DNA from: Gammaproteobacteria bacterium
GTDB taxonomy: Bacteria > Pseudomonadota > Gammaproteobacteria > Pseudomonadales > UBA5518
Length of the DNA stretch: 64,000 nucleotides
NCBI GenBank assembly: GCA_016718385.1
Contig: JADKDK010000006.1
Span: 186,001-250,000, forward strand
Direction of reading: 5' to 3'
The stretch's first letter is position 1. Every line of letters starts with the position of its first letter. Shown here one piece after another: positions 8,501-16,025 of this stretch. The position numbers and the translations under genes are program-made. Below the pieces are notes generated by a model. It made no database searches. It was not told the DNA's origin and saw only the letters and a list, made by a program, of their open reading frames with translations.

Positions 8501-9885
8501 CAATGACCGGACTTGACCGGTCCGCCCGTCAGGTAACGGAACATTTCGAAGTAGAGCTCGGCCCCCTGGTACTTGTGCGCCTGGTTGGCGCCGATTTCAT
8601 TCGATTCACAGACGGGCGGTGGCTCCTCGATGGTGCCGGTGCCGTCCTCGTCGATGATGAGGTTGCTGCCCGAGGCGTTGGACAGGCGCAGCGTGAACGT
8701 TTCCGGGCCGGTGCTGTCACCGTCGGCCAGTGTAGCCACCGTCACCGTCTGCGAACTGCTCCCGACGGGGAAATTGAGCGTGCCGGTTTTCGCCGTGAAG
8801 TCGCTTCCCGCGCGCGCGGTGTCGTCGACCGTTGCATATTGAACCGTTGCGGCGCTGGTCGTAGGGCCAGCGCGGGTAACGGTGAAGATTACGTTGTTGC
8901 CTTCGACCACCGCCACCGGATCGTCGACGCTGAATCCGGACGGCACGTTGCAAACGCTGGCGTAACCGACCGCGGTGTCCGCAATCCCGGCCATGGCCAG
9001 CGTGACCTTGAAATCTTCCTTCGGCTCGAGGAGCGTATCGCCGACCGTGGGCACCGTCACCGTGAACGACGTCGCGTTCGGCGTCTTGAACGGCGGCTTC
9101 TTCTTCTGGATCGTGGCCGACGTGAGTGACAGGTTGCCATAGTCTCCCGGCGACGTCGCCGAGTCGACGCCGGCCGCTCCGCCGCTGGCGGCAGTGATCG
9201 TCAAGGTCTTATCGCTGTTCTCGGTGTTGCTGCCGCTTCCGGTGATCGTAAATTCGGCCGTGCCGCCTTCCGAGACCACCACGTCGGTGATCGTGAAATT
9301 CATGCCAAAAGCCGTCATCGTCTTGTCGGCGCTGACCGACCCGGTGCACGTCGCGGGCGGACTTGCGCCGCCGCCACCGCCACCGCCACCGCCACCGCCA
9401 CCGCCGCTCTGTACCGGCTGCGGCAGGGAGAACAGCTTGCGTGACAGTTCTTCCTTGGCGTGGTTGGTGTCGTTCGCCACGAAGCTGCGGAAGCCCCGCA
9501 GCACGTAGGCGCCGTCGTCCGCATGGCTCACCATCATGCCGACCTTGACGCCCTCGAGCTCGTCGAAAAGCGTGGCGTAGACGGCGCGTATCGCGTCGAA
9601 GCGGGTGATGGCGCTGAGCCCCAGGTTCCAGTCCTCGTTGACCTGCTCGAGCTTGGCGTTGATCTTCTCGCCCAGCACCTGTTCGCAGTCCGCGTACAAC
9701 GTGCAATAGCCGGCAGTGATGTTGTTCGGACGCAGGTCCAGCGAGAGCATCACCAGCGGTTCGGGGACGTCCGCATCGGGGTCTGCCGCGTTGAAGAAGA
9801 TGTCGGTGTCGTCGCTGTAGCCCGCGGTGGGTGCGGTGAGCGCCAGCGTGCAGGCGAAGGCCCGGCAGATGTGCGAAATTTTCAT
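5551..9885 (-). CDS. pilY1: Pilus tip adhesin PilY1 with inserted Calx-beta domains
   Basis: A 1444-residue secreted protein with a signal peptide (MKISHICRAFACTLALTAPTAG). The N-terminal von Willebrand A-like part is split: after about residue 160 comes a run of 14 glycines, then two Calx-beta-like modules to about residue 435, then the rest of the adhesin region. The C-terminal half is the PilY1 beta-propeller, with calcium-type Asp-rich loops (DTDTSGEVDGDE). The ATG at 9885 follows GGGAGAG. PilY1 sits at the pilus tip and acts in adhesion, mechanosensing and control of retraction. The Calx-beta insertion is unusual. Confidence 0.92.
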   Translation of the reverse strand: MKISHICRAFACTLALTAPTAGYSDDTDIFFNAADPDADVPEPLVMLSLDLRPNNITAGYCTLYADCEQVLGEKINAKLEQVNEDWNLGLSAITRFDAIRAVYATLFDELEGVKVGMMVSHADDGAYVLRGFRSFVANDTNHAKEELSRKLFSLPQPVQSGGGGGGGGGGGGGASPPATCTGSVSADKTMTAFGMNFTITDVVVSEGGTAEFTITGSGSNTENSDKTLTITAASGGAAGVDSATSPGDYGNLSLTSATIQKKKPPFKTPNATSFTVTVPTVGDTLLEPKEDFKVTLAMAGIADTAVGYASVCNVPSGFSVDDPVAVVEGNNVIFTVTRAGPTTSAATVQYATVDDTARAGSDFTAKTGTLNFPVGSSSQTVTVATLADGDSTGPETFTLRLSNASGSNLIIDEDGTGTIEEPPPVCESNEIGANQAHKYQGAELYFEMFRYLTGGPVKSGHWGDNDYTGPANKNLDEECYLPGLESLDPDGGVDAVLAWDTGNRPTTVTGGEADPYVEQNGFYVSPLGEDSQCAGTYAINMLFGVSQQDNDFNSDINAARSAGGTGTAAEGGAQATNSNAFADMIDFLDKTDLADDSFPNWSGGDAPEGEQNVTTYILRLGGPPGQFAPYAEAGANVLDAEDASMEELLAQLTEIFNQILSVSASFVAASVPVNVFNRVEFSDDIFIALFNADEDQGPFWPGNLKKLKLGYNAQGGLIVHDALDSNNSAIATGGRINYSALSFWTSASALPDPGTTNDVDAGDEQQWKVVGRDGPFASRGGAGHRIPGFTVSASSSNPGDPGIANDEDKRQVFTDVDTGQSLMALDMEDTTADGLLTPLGAANRAEARQLICYARGLKGCPSDGSEPTTRAARPWMLADALHSRPLPLNYGARSGFSKQNPDIRVLMGSNDGFFHMFQNTEASTTCGDTDTSGEVDGDEAPCTESGKENWAFMPREVMDTVKAHRNGVVPIGSPVHPIGVDGEPMVMIDAGDDKATIDSGEGDTAWVFFGLRRGGAAYYGMDISDPDEPELMWRIDANTPGFEELALTFSTPTPAVVMYGDEPVRVLVFGGGYYGDGGRMATSDTTPRKGYDNYDSTVAPDLSGTEPKGNAIYIVNAETGDLIWKAVDNGAITTNGTTGVVFDNNTGLDHSIVAEIAVVDGNEDDIDERAYVGDMGGNIWRIDLPRNLDPADDADNRDNWKVTKLAALGDGGANGGDDDRRFMNRIDVVFADDPNSSPGTFDALVIGSGDREHPKQTAREDYLFVIKDPYGTSVPTSGASAAVGIDDLANADCFLVSGAPTSGCTNAADLLDNGYKLPLTEPGEKVLSPTLTIGGQVYFSTYLPEGGPTEAAECNAMKLGIGRGYAVSLFNGRPVINRNITDDNGLESPTTSADRWEDDSWGSGIPTEYQSLGGNYIMGRPGAFQNANVSSYYRTYWYEKDVDH
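9366..9412 (-). repeat. Hexamer microsatellite encoding polyglycine in pilY1
   Basis: A CCGCCA-type 6-bp tandem repeat (about six to seven units) encodes the glycine run between the PilY1 N-terminus and the Calx-beta modules. The unit is two codons, so copy-number change alters linker length without a frameshift. Confidence 0.85.
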
Positions 9886-9916
9886 GACTCTCTCCCGAAT
9901 TGCATGCGACACGAGA

Positions 9917-10444
9917 TCATTCACAGCCCCCCTGGGGCCCCTGTCGGATCACCACCAGTACGCCCTGGTCCAGCGCCGAGCGGCCGAGCTTGGCATCCGA
10001 GGCGTCATAGGCGCCCTCGACGCTGAACCACGCGCCGTCGAATTCGTCTTCGCTGACGTTGAGCCGGCGCGGCACCTTGCCCCGGCAGTAGCGATAGGTG
10101 ACCCTGGCCTGCGTGCGCTCGTCGTGCGGCGGCTCGATCAGGTCGTCCTCGATCGCCACGTCGGCGTGGTCGCAGTCATCCACGTTCTCGTTGCAGTTGG
10201 TTTCGCCCGGCTCGCCGCCCTTCAGGTTGGCCGGCCGGTCGATCACCGCATCGATGATTGACTGCGCGCGCTCGAAAGCGCTCAGGCGCGCCTCCTCGTT
10301 GCGCGCCATCTGCAGCTCGAAGATGCTGCTGCGCATGGCGGTGATGCCGAGCACGGTGAGCAACAGCAGGATTATCAGCCCCACGGCCAGCGCCACGCCC
10401 CGCTGACGCTCCATAGCCGCTGACTTGCTCTGGTGCACGTTCAT
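9917..10444 (-). CDS. pilX: Minor pilin PilX
   Basis: A 175-residue protein with a short basic leader (ERQRG) and hydrophobic helix VALAVGLIILLLLTVLG. The usual Glu at mature position 5 is absent, as expected for PilX/GspK-type tip pilins. A cysteine-rich globular part follows. Start is the ATG at 10444 after GCGAGGAG; an internal ATG eleven codons later is also possible. It lies between pilW and pilY1 in the operon and belongs to the priming complex. Confidence 0.85.
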   Translation of the reverse strand: MNVHQSKSAAMERQRGVALAVGLIILLLLTVLGITAMRSSIFELQMARNEEARLSAFERAQSIIDAVIDRPANLKGGEPGETNCNENVDDCDHADVAIEDDLIEPPHDERTQARVTYRYCRGKVPRRLNVSEDEFDGAWFSVEGAYDASDAKLGRSALDQGVLVVIRQGPQGGCE

Positions 10445-10463
10445 TCTCCTCGCCACCCGCCAA

Positions 10464-11501
10464 TCAATCCGAGGACGACATCTGCAGCTTCTCGCTGTTG
10501 CGCAGCTGCACCGTCGTCGAATAAACACGGCGGTAAAAAGCATCGTTACTAGGCTCAATCACCTTGCTGCCAAGATTGTAGGTCTTGTCGTTCACGTAGC
10601 CCGTCACCTGATTGAGGCTTCGCACCAGCAGGAAGATGCGTGCGCTCACCGCATTGCCCAGCTCGGTGCCGTCCGGATCAGGCGTGTAATAATCCGGCGC
10701 AAGATCGAGATCGTTGCCGTCCACGCCCCACTCGACCTGCATGTCCTCGATGCCTTCCACGAGCACCTGGGCCTGCATCGCATCCTCGACGAGCGTTTCG
10801 CGCACCAGCGACGGAATGCCATCGGCGCCCGAGGAGTTGGGGCGCACGAAGAAGATCTGCGGCTGGTACTGGCGGATGTTCGAGGAGAACTGGGGCACCG
10901 ACAGTGCACAGGCGGCGCACGGGTCGGTCGTGCTTGCCGCTTTGTAGAGCAGTCCGATCGATCCGTTCGTGAAGAAGTACGGCGTATTCGCCGTCAGCGT
11001 GCCGGTCGCGTCGCCATCGGCATCGTACTCGCGCGCCGCATAGTCGCCGACCCGCTTGATGGCCAGCACGTCGGTCCCGTCGACGATTTCGGTATTCTCG
11101 TTGATACAGGTGTAATCGGGATCGTCGACGCTGTCGGTACTGTCATCCTTGTCGGAGAACTCGAGCGGCGTGTCTATCTCGAGCAGCCAGTCGGCGTTGC
11201 AGCCGTCCTCGTTGTCGAGCTTGCTCTCGAACTGCAGCGGCTCGGACGTGTCGACGTCGATCATGCCGCCGAAGTAGTTCATCATCGCCAGTTCGCGCGA
11301 GAGAACCCGCAGCGCGTAGCGCCCGTTCTCCTGCATGCGGGCAATCTGTTCGTCCTGCAGCGCACTGCTCTTGCTCTGCTGGAACAGCACGACGATACCC
11401 AGCAGGAACAGTGCCGCCAGCGCGAGCGAGATCATCAACTCGATCAGGGAGAGTCCGGACTGGCGCCTGTGAGCACGCACGTGATGCTTCTCCCCGCTCA
11501 T
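10464..11501 (-). CDS. pilW: Minor pilin PilW
   Basis: A 345-residue prepilin. A 16-residue leader ends in QSG, followed by LSLIELMISLALAALFLLG with Glu at position 5. The long C-terminal domain and position between pilV and pilX are typical of PilW. The ATG at 11501 overlaps the pilV stop as ATGA (11498-11501), so translation is coupled. PilW is a core minor pilin of the pilus-tip complex. Confidence 0.9.
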   Translation of the reverse strand: MSGEKHHVRAHRRQSGLSLIELMISLALAALFLLGIVVLFQQSKSSALQDEQIARMQENGRYALRVLSRELAMMNYFGGMIDVDTSEPLQFESKLDNEDGCNADWLLEIDTPLEFSDKDDSTDSVDDPDYTCINENTEIVDGTDVLAIKRVGDYAAREYDADGDATGTLTANTPYFFTNGSIGLLYKAASTTDPCAACALSVPQFSSNIRQYQPQIFFVRPNSSGADGIPSLVRETLVEDAMQAQVLVEGIEDMQVEWGVDGNDLDLAPDYYTPDPDGTELGNAVSARIFLLVRSLNQVTGYVNDKTYNLGSKVIEPSNDAFYRRVYSTTVQLRNSEKLQMSSSD

Positions 11502-12133
11502 ATGGTGACGAAAAACGTGGTCGTTGTCGCGCGGCGGTACAGATCGTTCGTGGGAGCGGCAGCGCTGCCGTAGAGGTTCGTGCCGTTCAGGCCGTCGTCG
11601 CAGCCTTCGATATCCGTAGGCTCCATCTCGCCGGCACCGCGCCAGACGATCGTCAGCGTGTACAGCCCGGTGCCGCCGCCAGGCGGGCCGGTGAGGCAGG
11701 CGCGCGGATTGACCAGGCCGCCGCTGTTGCGCGTCTCCTCGTCGACATCGCGCGTCTCCGCCGCGCCGTCCATCTGCTGTTCCCACTGGTACAGGTCGGC
11801 CTCGGCCATCTCCGCGGCGGTGCATGAGGTGGCGCTGCTGTCACAGGATGGATTCGGCTCGGCGAGCGAACCGCCGCCGAGCAAGGCATCCGTGACATAG
11901 GAATCGAGCTCGGAGGGATTGGCGCGCATGCGCTCCACGAGGTCCATCGCGAGGTGAGCCGCGGTGGTGCGCTGGACAGCATCGTAGTTGGCCTGCTTGC
12001 CCGAGATCTGCATGCCGATGATGGCGAGTACACCGACGGACAGGACCAGCAACGCCACCAGCACCTCGATCAGGCCGACCCCGGCCTGCCAACGCAGCAG
12101 TGCGCCTTCGACCGGACTGAACTTGCGCCTCAC
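11498..12133 (-). CDS. pilV: Minor pilin PilV
   Basis: A 211-residue prepilin with leader ending in WQAG and helix VGLIEVLVALLVLSVGVLAIIG (Glu at position 5). I chose the GTG at 12133 because a strong GGGAGGGGGG lies just upstream and it gives a normal 18-residue leader; an upstream ATG at 12208 would give a 43-residue leader. It overlaps pilW by four bases. PilV is a minor pilin of the tip complex. Confidence 0.85.
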   Translation of the reverse strand: MRRKFSPVEGALLRWQAGVGLIEVLVALLVLSVGVLAIIGMQISGKQANYDAVQRTTAAHLAMDLVERMRANPSELDSYVTDALLGGGSLAEPNPSCDSSATSCTAAEMAEADLYQWEQQMDGAAETRDVDEETRNSGGLVNPRACLTGPPGGGTGLYTLTIVWRGAGEMEPTDIEGCDDGLNGTNLYGSAAAPTNDLYRRATTTTFFVTI

Positions 12134-12217
12134 GGCATCCCCCCTCCCATCGCAAACGTAGCCAGCCCCGGGTATCGCGCGATTATCGAACCGGAATCCC
12201 ATGGTCATGCCCTTGTG

Positions 12218-12739
12218 CTAATCCGGGCAGGCGTCGAGTTTCTTCGCTGCCGCCCGATCCGTGGCCTCGAGCGCCAGTTGCGACGCGAATTCCTCGCGGC
12301 AAACCGTCAGCGTCACCCCACCACCATCGACGGCAGTGCCATCGGCCCGGAAATCGACCACCAGACCTTCCGGATCGAAGCTCATGTCCTCCGCCTTGCC
12401 CGTCGATGCGGCGAAGATCTCCTCGTCGGCATCGACCGTTTTGTCGTCGAGTTCGTTGAACACGATCCAGCCGTCCTGGAAGCTGCCGTCGGCGTCGCAG
12501 GCTTCGTCATCGTCCGCGTCCATCGGGCATAGCGTCACCCGGCTGTTGCGCGTGACGGCCTCGTTACCGGCGACCTGCAGGGCACCCACGAGCTCGTTGA
12601 TCTTGCTGGTCACCGAATTGCCGAGAATGACGTTGCGAAAACCGGGCACGGCAATGCCCACCAGCACCGCCGCGATCACGACCACGATCATGAGTTCCAC
12701 GAGCGTAAAGCCGCGCTGTGCGCGTCCCGTCACTGCCAT
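12218..12739 (-). CDS. fimU: Minor pilin FimU (GspH/FimT family)
   Basis: A 173-residue prepilin with leader MAVTGRAQRG and helix FTLVELMIVVVIAAVLVG. The start is chosen at the ATG at 12739 for a normal 10-residue leader; GTG codons at 12757 and 12769 are alternatives. A GspH domain with C-terminal cysteines follows. It is the first gene of fimU-pilV-pilW-pilX-pilY1-pilE. FimU links the tip complex to the major-pilin fibre. The name follows gene order; FimT-type naming is also possible. Confidence 0.82.
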   Translation of the reverse strand: MAVTGRAQRGFTLVELMIVVVIAAVLVGIAVPGFRNVILGNSVTSKINELVGALQVAGNEAVTRNSRVTLCPMDADDDEACDADGSFQDGWIVFNELDDKTVDADEEIFAASTGKAEDMSFDPEGLVVDFRADGTAVDGGGVTLTVCREEFASQLALEATDRAAAKKLDACPD

Positions 12740-12893
12740 TCTCGTGCGCGTGTCCACTATCCCTCTCACCCACCGGCACCCGAAGAAATATCCCGGTTAC
12801 GAACCTACCAACGGACTGTCAAAGCGCAATTGCGTGCGGATGAACGGCACGATCCGGGGACTGAGCGGCGGGTGGATCTGGCGGTGGGGGTAG

Positions 12894-13346
12894 TTATTGT
12901 CCGGATGAATCCGAACCCACGCGGAGCTCGCGCGGCATCGAGAAAGTGATGGTCTCCACGCGCCCGACCGTTTCCTCGGGCGCGGTGGCGCCGAATTCCT
13001 GCAGGCGCTCCACCACGCGCCCGACCAGGATCTCCGGCGCCGAGGCGCCGGCGGTGACGCCGATGGCGGACTTGCCCTCGAGCCATTCGGCGCGGATGTC
13101 CCCGGCGGAATCAATCAGGTGCGCCTCGGCACCCATGCGTTGCGCGAGCTCGGCCAGGCGGTTCGAGTTCGAGCTGTTCGGGGAGCCCACCACCGGCACC
13201 AGGTCGCACTCGCGCGCGAGCTGCTTCACGGCGTCCTGGCGGTTCTGCGTGGCATAGCAGATATCGTCGTGGCGCGGGCCGCTGAATCCATACAACTGCA
13301 AGCCTCGCAACGGACAGCCAGGGAGACGAGCAGGGACCAACCCCAT
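12894..13346 (-). pseudogene. ispH C-terminal remnant (duplicate)
   Basis: An open frame of 150 codons whose residues from about 22 onward match the last 120 residues of the intact IspH (ISGPRHDDICYATQN to FSMPREL). The DNA at 12921-13286 is about 90% identical to 14108-14473. Only one of the three cluster cysteines (equivalent to C198) is present and the N-terminal two thirds are missing, so it cannot be a working reductase. Its last residues are read from a REP hairpin. The frame is still open, so the copy is recent or under some selection. Confidence 0.88.
12899..12920. repeat. Single REP hairpin at the edge of the ispH remnant
   Basis: A reverse-orientation unit (arms CCGGAT/ATCCG, tail GACCCAC-like) abuts the 3' end of the duplicated ispH segment. 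Its bases form the last codons of the open frame there. Confidence 0.8.
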
Positions 13347-13436
13347 CGCCGACAGTCGTTGACGATTGCGCGGGCCGACTATAGTCTTACCCGCGTCTTA
13401 CTCGAACGATTGTACCGCAGGCGCAGGTCAATTCGC

Positions 13437-13700
13437 ATGGAAACCACGAAGCTCTCCAGCAAGGGTCAGGTCATCATTCCCAAGCGGTTGCGCGCCAGCC
13501 ATCGCTGGGAGGCAGGCCTGGAACTGGTGGTAATCGACACCGCCGACGGCATCCTGCTCAGGCCGCGCGCACCATTTCCGGGCTCCGAACTCGACCAGGT
13601 CGCCGGGATGCTCGAGGATCGCGTGAAGCCAAAAACGGATGTGGAGATCGAAGCAGCAATCCGGCGGGGTGTGAAGGAGCAGTGGCGTGGTAGCCGTTGA
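13437..13700 (+). CDS. AbrB-type antitoxin, module 2
   Basis: An 87-residue protein with an AbrB fold start (TTKLSSKGQVIIPKRLR) and an acidic C-terminal tail. It overlaps the following PIN gene by 14 bases. A repeated GTCTTAC about 12 bp apart (13385-13403), just upstream, may be its operator. It differs clearly from the module 1 antitoxin, so the two modules are not copies of each other. It lies between two diverged copies of the ispH 3' third, on the opposite strand. Confidence 0.88.
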   Translation: METTKLSSKGQVIIPKRLRASHRWEAGLELVVIDTADGILLRPRAPFPGSELDQVAGMLEDRVKPKTDVEIEAAIRRGVKEQWRGSR

Positions 13701-14076
13701 CACCAACGTCCTGGTGCGGCTGTTGACACGTGATGACGAGCCCCAGTACCGCGCCAGCCGGCAGCTTTTTTCCCATGAGTCGATCTACATTCCCGATACC
13801 GTCGTGCTGGAGACGGAATGGGTGCTGCGTTTCGCCTACGAACTGGGTCCGACCGAGGTCTGCGAAGCCCTTCGCGCGGTGTTCGGACTCGGCAACGTCA
13901 TGCTTGCCGATGCGGAGTCGATGTCTCGCGCCCTCGTGTGGCACGAATCCGGACTGGATTTCGCCGACGCCTTGCATCTCGCGCAGAGCCAGGGCCAGGC
14001 TGCGCTGAAGACCTTCGATACGCAATTCGTCAGGCGCGCCAAGGGGCTGGGCAAGTGCCCCGTCGAAAAGCTCTGA
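13687..14076 (+). CDS. PIN-domain RNase toxin, module 2
   Basis: A 129-residue PIN protein starting with GTG. Visible acidic ligands are D5 (VDTNVLVR), E42 (LETEW), D94 (DFADALHLA) and D111 (FDTQF). It belongs to a different PIN subgroup from the module 1 toxin. Coupled by overlap to the AbrB gene. Predicted RNA endonuclease toxin. It appears intact and ends 23 bp before the end of the real ispH. Confidence 0.9.
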   Translation: MVAVDTNVLVRLLTRDDEPQYRASRQLFSHESIYIPDTVVLETEWVLRFAYELGPTEVCEALRAVFGLGNVMLADAESMSRALVWHESGLDFADALHLAQSQGQAALKTFDTQFVRRAKGLGKCPVEKL

Positions 14077-14098
14077 GTCTCGTCACGGCAACCGCTTG

Positions 14099-15037
14099 TC
14101 AGGCCGGGCGCAGCTCCCGCGGCATCGAGAAAGTGATGGTCTCGACGCGCCCGGCCATCTCCTCGGGCGCGGTGGCGCCGAGCTCCTGCAGACGCTCGAC
14201 CACGCGCCGGACCAGGATCTCCGGTGCCGAGGCGCCGGCGGTGACACCGATGGCGGACTTGCCGTCGAGCCATTCGGCGCGGATGTCGGCGGCGGTATCG
14301 ATCAGGTGTGCCTCGGCCCCCATGCGTTGCGCGAGCTCGGCCAGGCGGTTCGAGTTCGAGCTGTTCGGCGAGCCCACCACCAGCACCAGGTCGCTCTGCT
14401 GCGCGAGCTGCTTCACGGCGTCCTGGCGGTTCTGCGTGGCATAACAGATGTCATCGTGGCGCGGACCGCTGATCGCGGGGAAGCGCGCGCGCAGCGCCTC
14501 GATCACGCTGGTGGTGTCGTCCACCGACAGCGTGGTCTGGGTCACGTAGGACAGCGCCTCGGGGTGGCGCACCTGCAGGGTCGCGACCTGCTCGGCGCTC
14601 TCGACCAGGTAGATCGCGCCGCCATTGCTGGTGTCGTACTGGCCCATCGTGCCCTCGACCTCGGGGTGCCCGGCATGGCCGATCAGGATGCATTCGCGCC
14701 CCTGGCGGCTGTAGCGGGTGACTTCCATGTGCACCTTGGTCACCAGCGGGCAGGTGGCGTCGAAGACCTTGAGCGCGCGCCGCGCGGCTTCCTGCTGCAC
14801 CGCCTGCGAGACGCCGTGTGCGCTGAAGATCACGATCACGCCGTCGGGCACTTCATCGAGCTCGTCCACGAACACCGCCCCGCGCGCGCGCAGGTCGTCG
14901 ACCACGAACTTGTTGTGCACCACTTCGTGGCGCACGTAGATCGGCGCGCCGAACACCTCGAGCGCGCGGTTGACGATCTCGATCGCGCGATCGACGCCGG
15001 CGCAGAAGCCGCGCGGGTTAGCCAGCCTGATCTGCAT
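14099..15037 (-). CDS. ispH: 4-hydroxy-3-methylbut-2-enyl diphosphate reductase
   Basis: A 312-residue IspH/LytB, the last enzyme of the MEP isoprenoid pathway, which makes IPP and DMAPP. The Fe-S ligands C12, C96 and C198 are all present, with active-site H41, H74, H124 and E126 (HPEVEG). The start overlaps the end of lspA by 20 bp. In Pseudomonas fkpB lies between lspA and ispH; here it is missing. The last third is duplicated downstream at 12921-13286. Confidence 0.97.
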   Translation of the reverse strand: MQIRLANPRGFCAGVDRAIEIVNRALEVFGAPIYVRHEVVHNKFVVDDLRARGAVFVDELDEVPDGVIVIFSAHGVSQAVQQEAARRALKVFDATCPLVTKVHMEVTRYSRQGRECILIGHAGHPEVEGTMGQYDTSNGGAIYLVESAEQVATLQVRHPEALSYVTQTTLSVDDTTSVIEALRARFPAISGPRHDDICYATQNRQDAVKQLAQQSDLVLVVGSPNSSNSNRLAELAQRMGAEAHLIDTAADIRAEWLDGKSAIGVTAGASAPEILVRRVVERLQELGATAPEEMAGRVETITFSMPRELRPA

Positions 15038-15473
15038 GTCGATCCTCCCGGTCGAGGAACAGCACGTCGACCATCATCATGATCGCGCCGACCGTGATCG
15101 CCGAGTCGGCGACGTTGAAGGCGGGGAAATAGCTGTCGCCCCAGTGCACGAAGATGAAATCCACCACGTAGCCCTGGATCACGCGGTCGATCAGGTTGCC
15201 GACCGCGCCGCCGAGTATCAGCGCAAGGCTGGCCGACAGCCAGCGCTTCTCGGCGGGCAGGCGCTGCAGCCACAGCGCGATCCACGCGCTCACCCCGATC
15301 GCCACCGCGGTGAAGAACCAGCGCTGCCAGCCCCCGGCGTCGCTGAGGAAACTGAACGCCGCGCCCCTGTTGTGCAGCAGCGTGAGGTCCAGCACCGGCA
15401 GCAGGGGCACCAGCACGCCGTATTCCAGCTTCCACGTTGCCAGGAACTTCGTGATGTGATCGAGCACGATCAC
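15018..15473 (-). CDS. lspA: Lipoprotein signal peptidase, 5' end unusual
   Basis: The core is intact: about four membrane segments and the two catalytic aspartates in GNLIDR and FNVADS. It cleaves diacylglyceryl-prolipoproteins. The first usable start codon is the GTG at 15473, in the middle of the first membrane helix. The frame stays open further upstream (NPRYWYLLSLA before the GTG) to a TGA near 15575 but has no ATG, GTG or TTG. A transposase remnant lies directly upstream. Either a rare start codon is used or the 5' end was replaced. Confidence 0.85.
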   Translation of the reverse strand: MIVLDHITKFLATWKLEYGVLVPLLPVLDLTLLHNRGAAFSFLSDAGGWQRWFFTAVAIGVSAWIALWLQRLPAEKRWLSASLALILGGAVGNLIDRVIQGYVVDFIFVHWGDSYFPAFNVADSAITVGAIMMMVDVLFLDREDRHADQAG

Positions 15474-15732
15474 TGCCAGGCTGAGCAGGTACCAGTATCG
15501 CGGGTTCTGCGCGGCCGGTCCGGCAGCGGCTGGGTTCGGCGGCGCCGACCCTTGTGGCTGAGGGTGTGCAAACCCTCAACCCCTACCGCATCCAGGCATT
15601 CGCTGCGCCGCGCCAGCACGCACGGGGACGCCGCTTCCTGACAGACACGGGGGGGGTCCCTGCCCGGGCCAAACCCTGCCGGCGGCGGGCGACGCCAGCG
15701 CCCCCGAGGTTAGGCCCAGCACCCAACTCGCG

Positions 15733-15842
15733 CCCCCCTGGCGGAAACGGTTCAGCCCGTGGCGCTCGCGCAGGTGCGAGAACACCGGCTCGACCATCGC
15801 CTTGCGCTGGGCGAACACGCGTCGCGCCTGCGGCTGTGCCAT
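15733..15842 (-). pseudogene. Transposase C-terminal remnant (IS1182-like)
   Basis: A short frame reads RRVFAQRKAMVEPVFSHLR and then HGLNRFR, the typical C-terminal signature of IS1182/DDE_Tnp_1 transposases. The rest of the transposase is absent and no terminal inverted repeats were recognised. The 550-bp gap between ileS and lspA (15474-16025) otherwise holds only very GC-rich sequence with no gene I can support. Confidence 0.7.
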
Positions 15843-16025
15843 CGAGGCGCACGCTCCTTAACTCTGCCCGACCTGGGGGCGCCCGGCGGCGCGGCGGCTC
15901 GGGGCGCTGCGAGGTCCACGGGGGCCCTGGGCGCTGTAGCGCGCCTAACGGCGCCTGCTACGCGGCCCGGGGGGCCGCGGAGTGCGCGGGGTCGGGTGGG
16001 TTTCCCTGCCGACCTAAGTGTTTGC

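Noticed and set aside
6127..9129. A 1000-codon open frame opposite pilY1
   Set aside because: Shadow of the pilY1 coding strand in GC-rich DNA; no start signals and no family.
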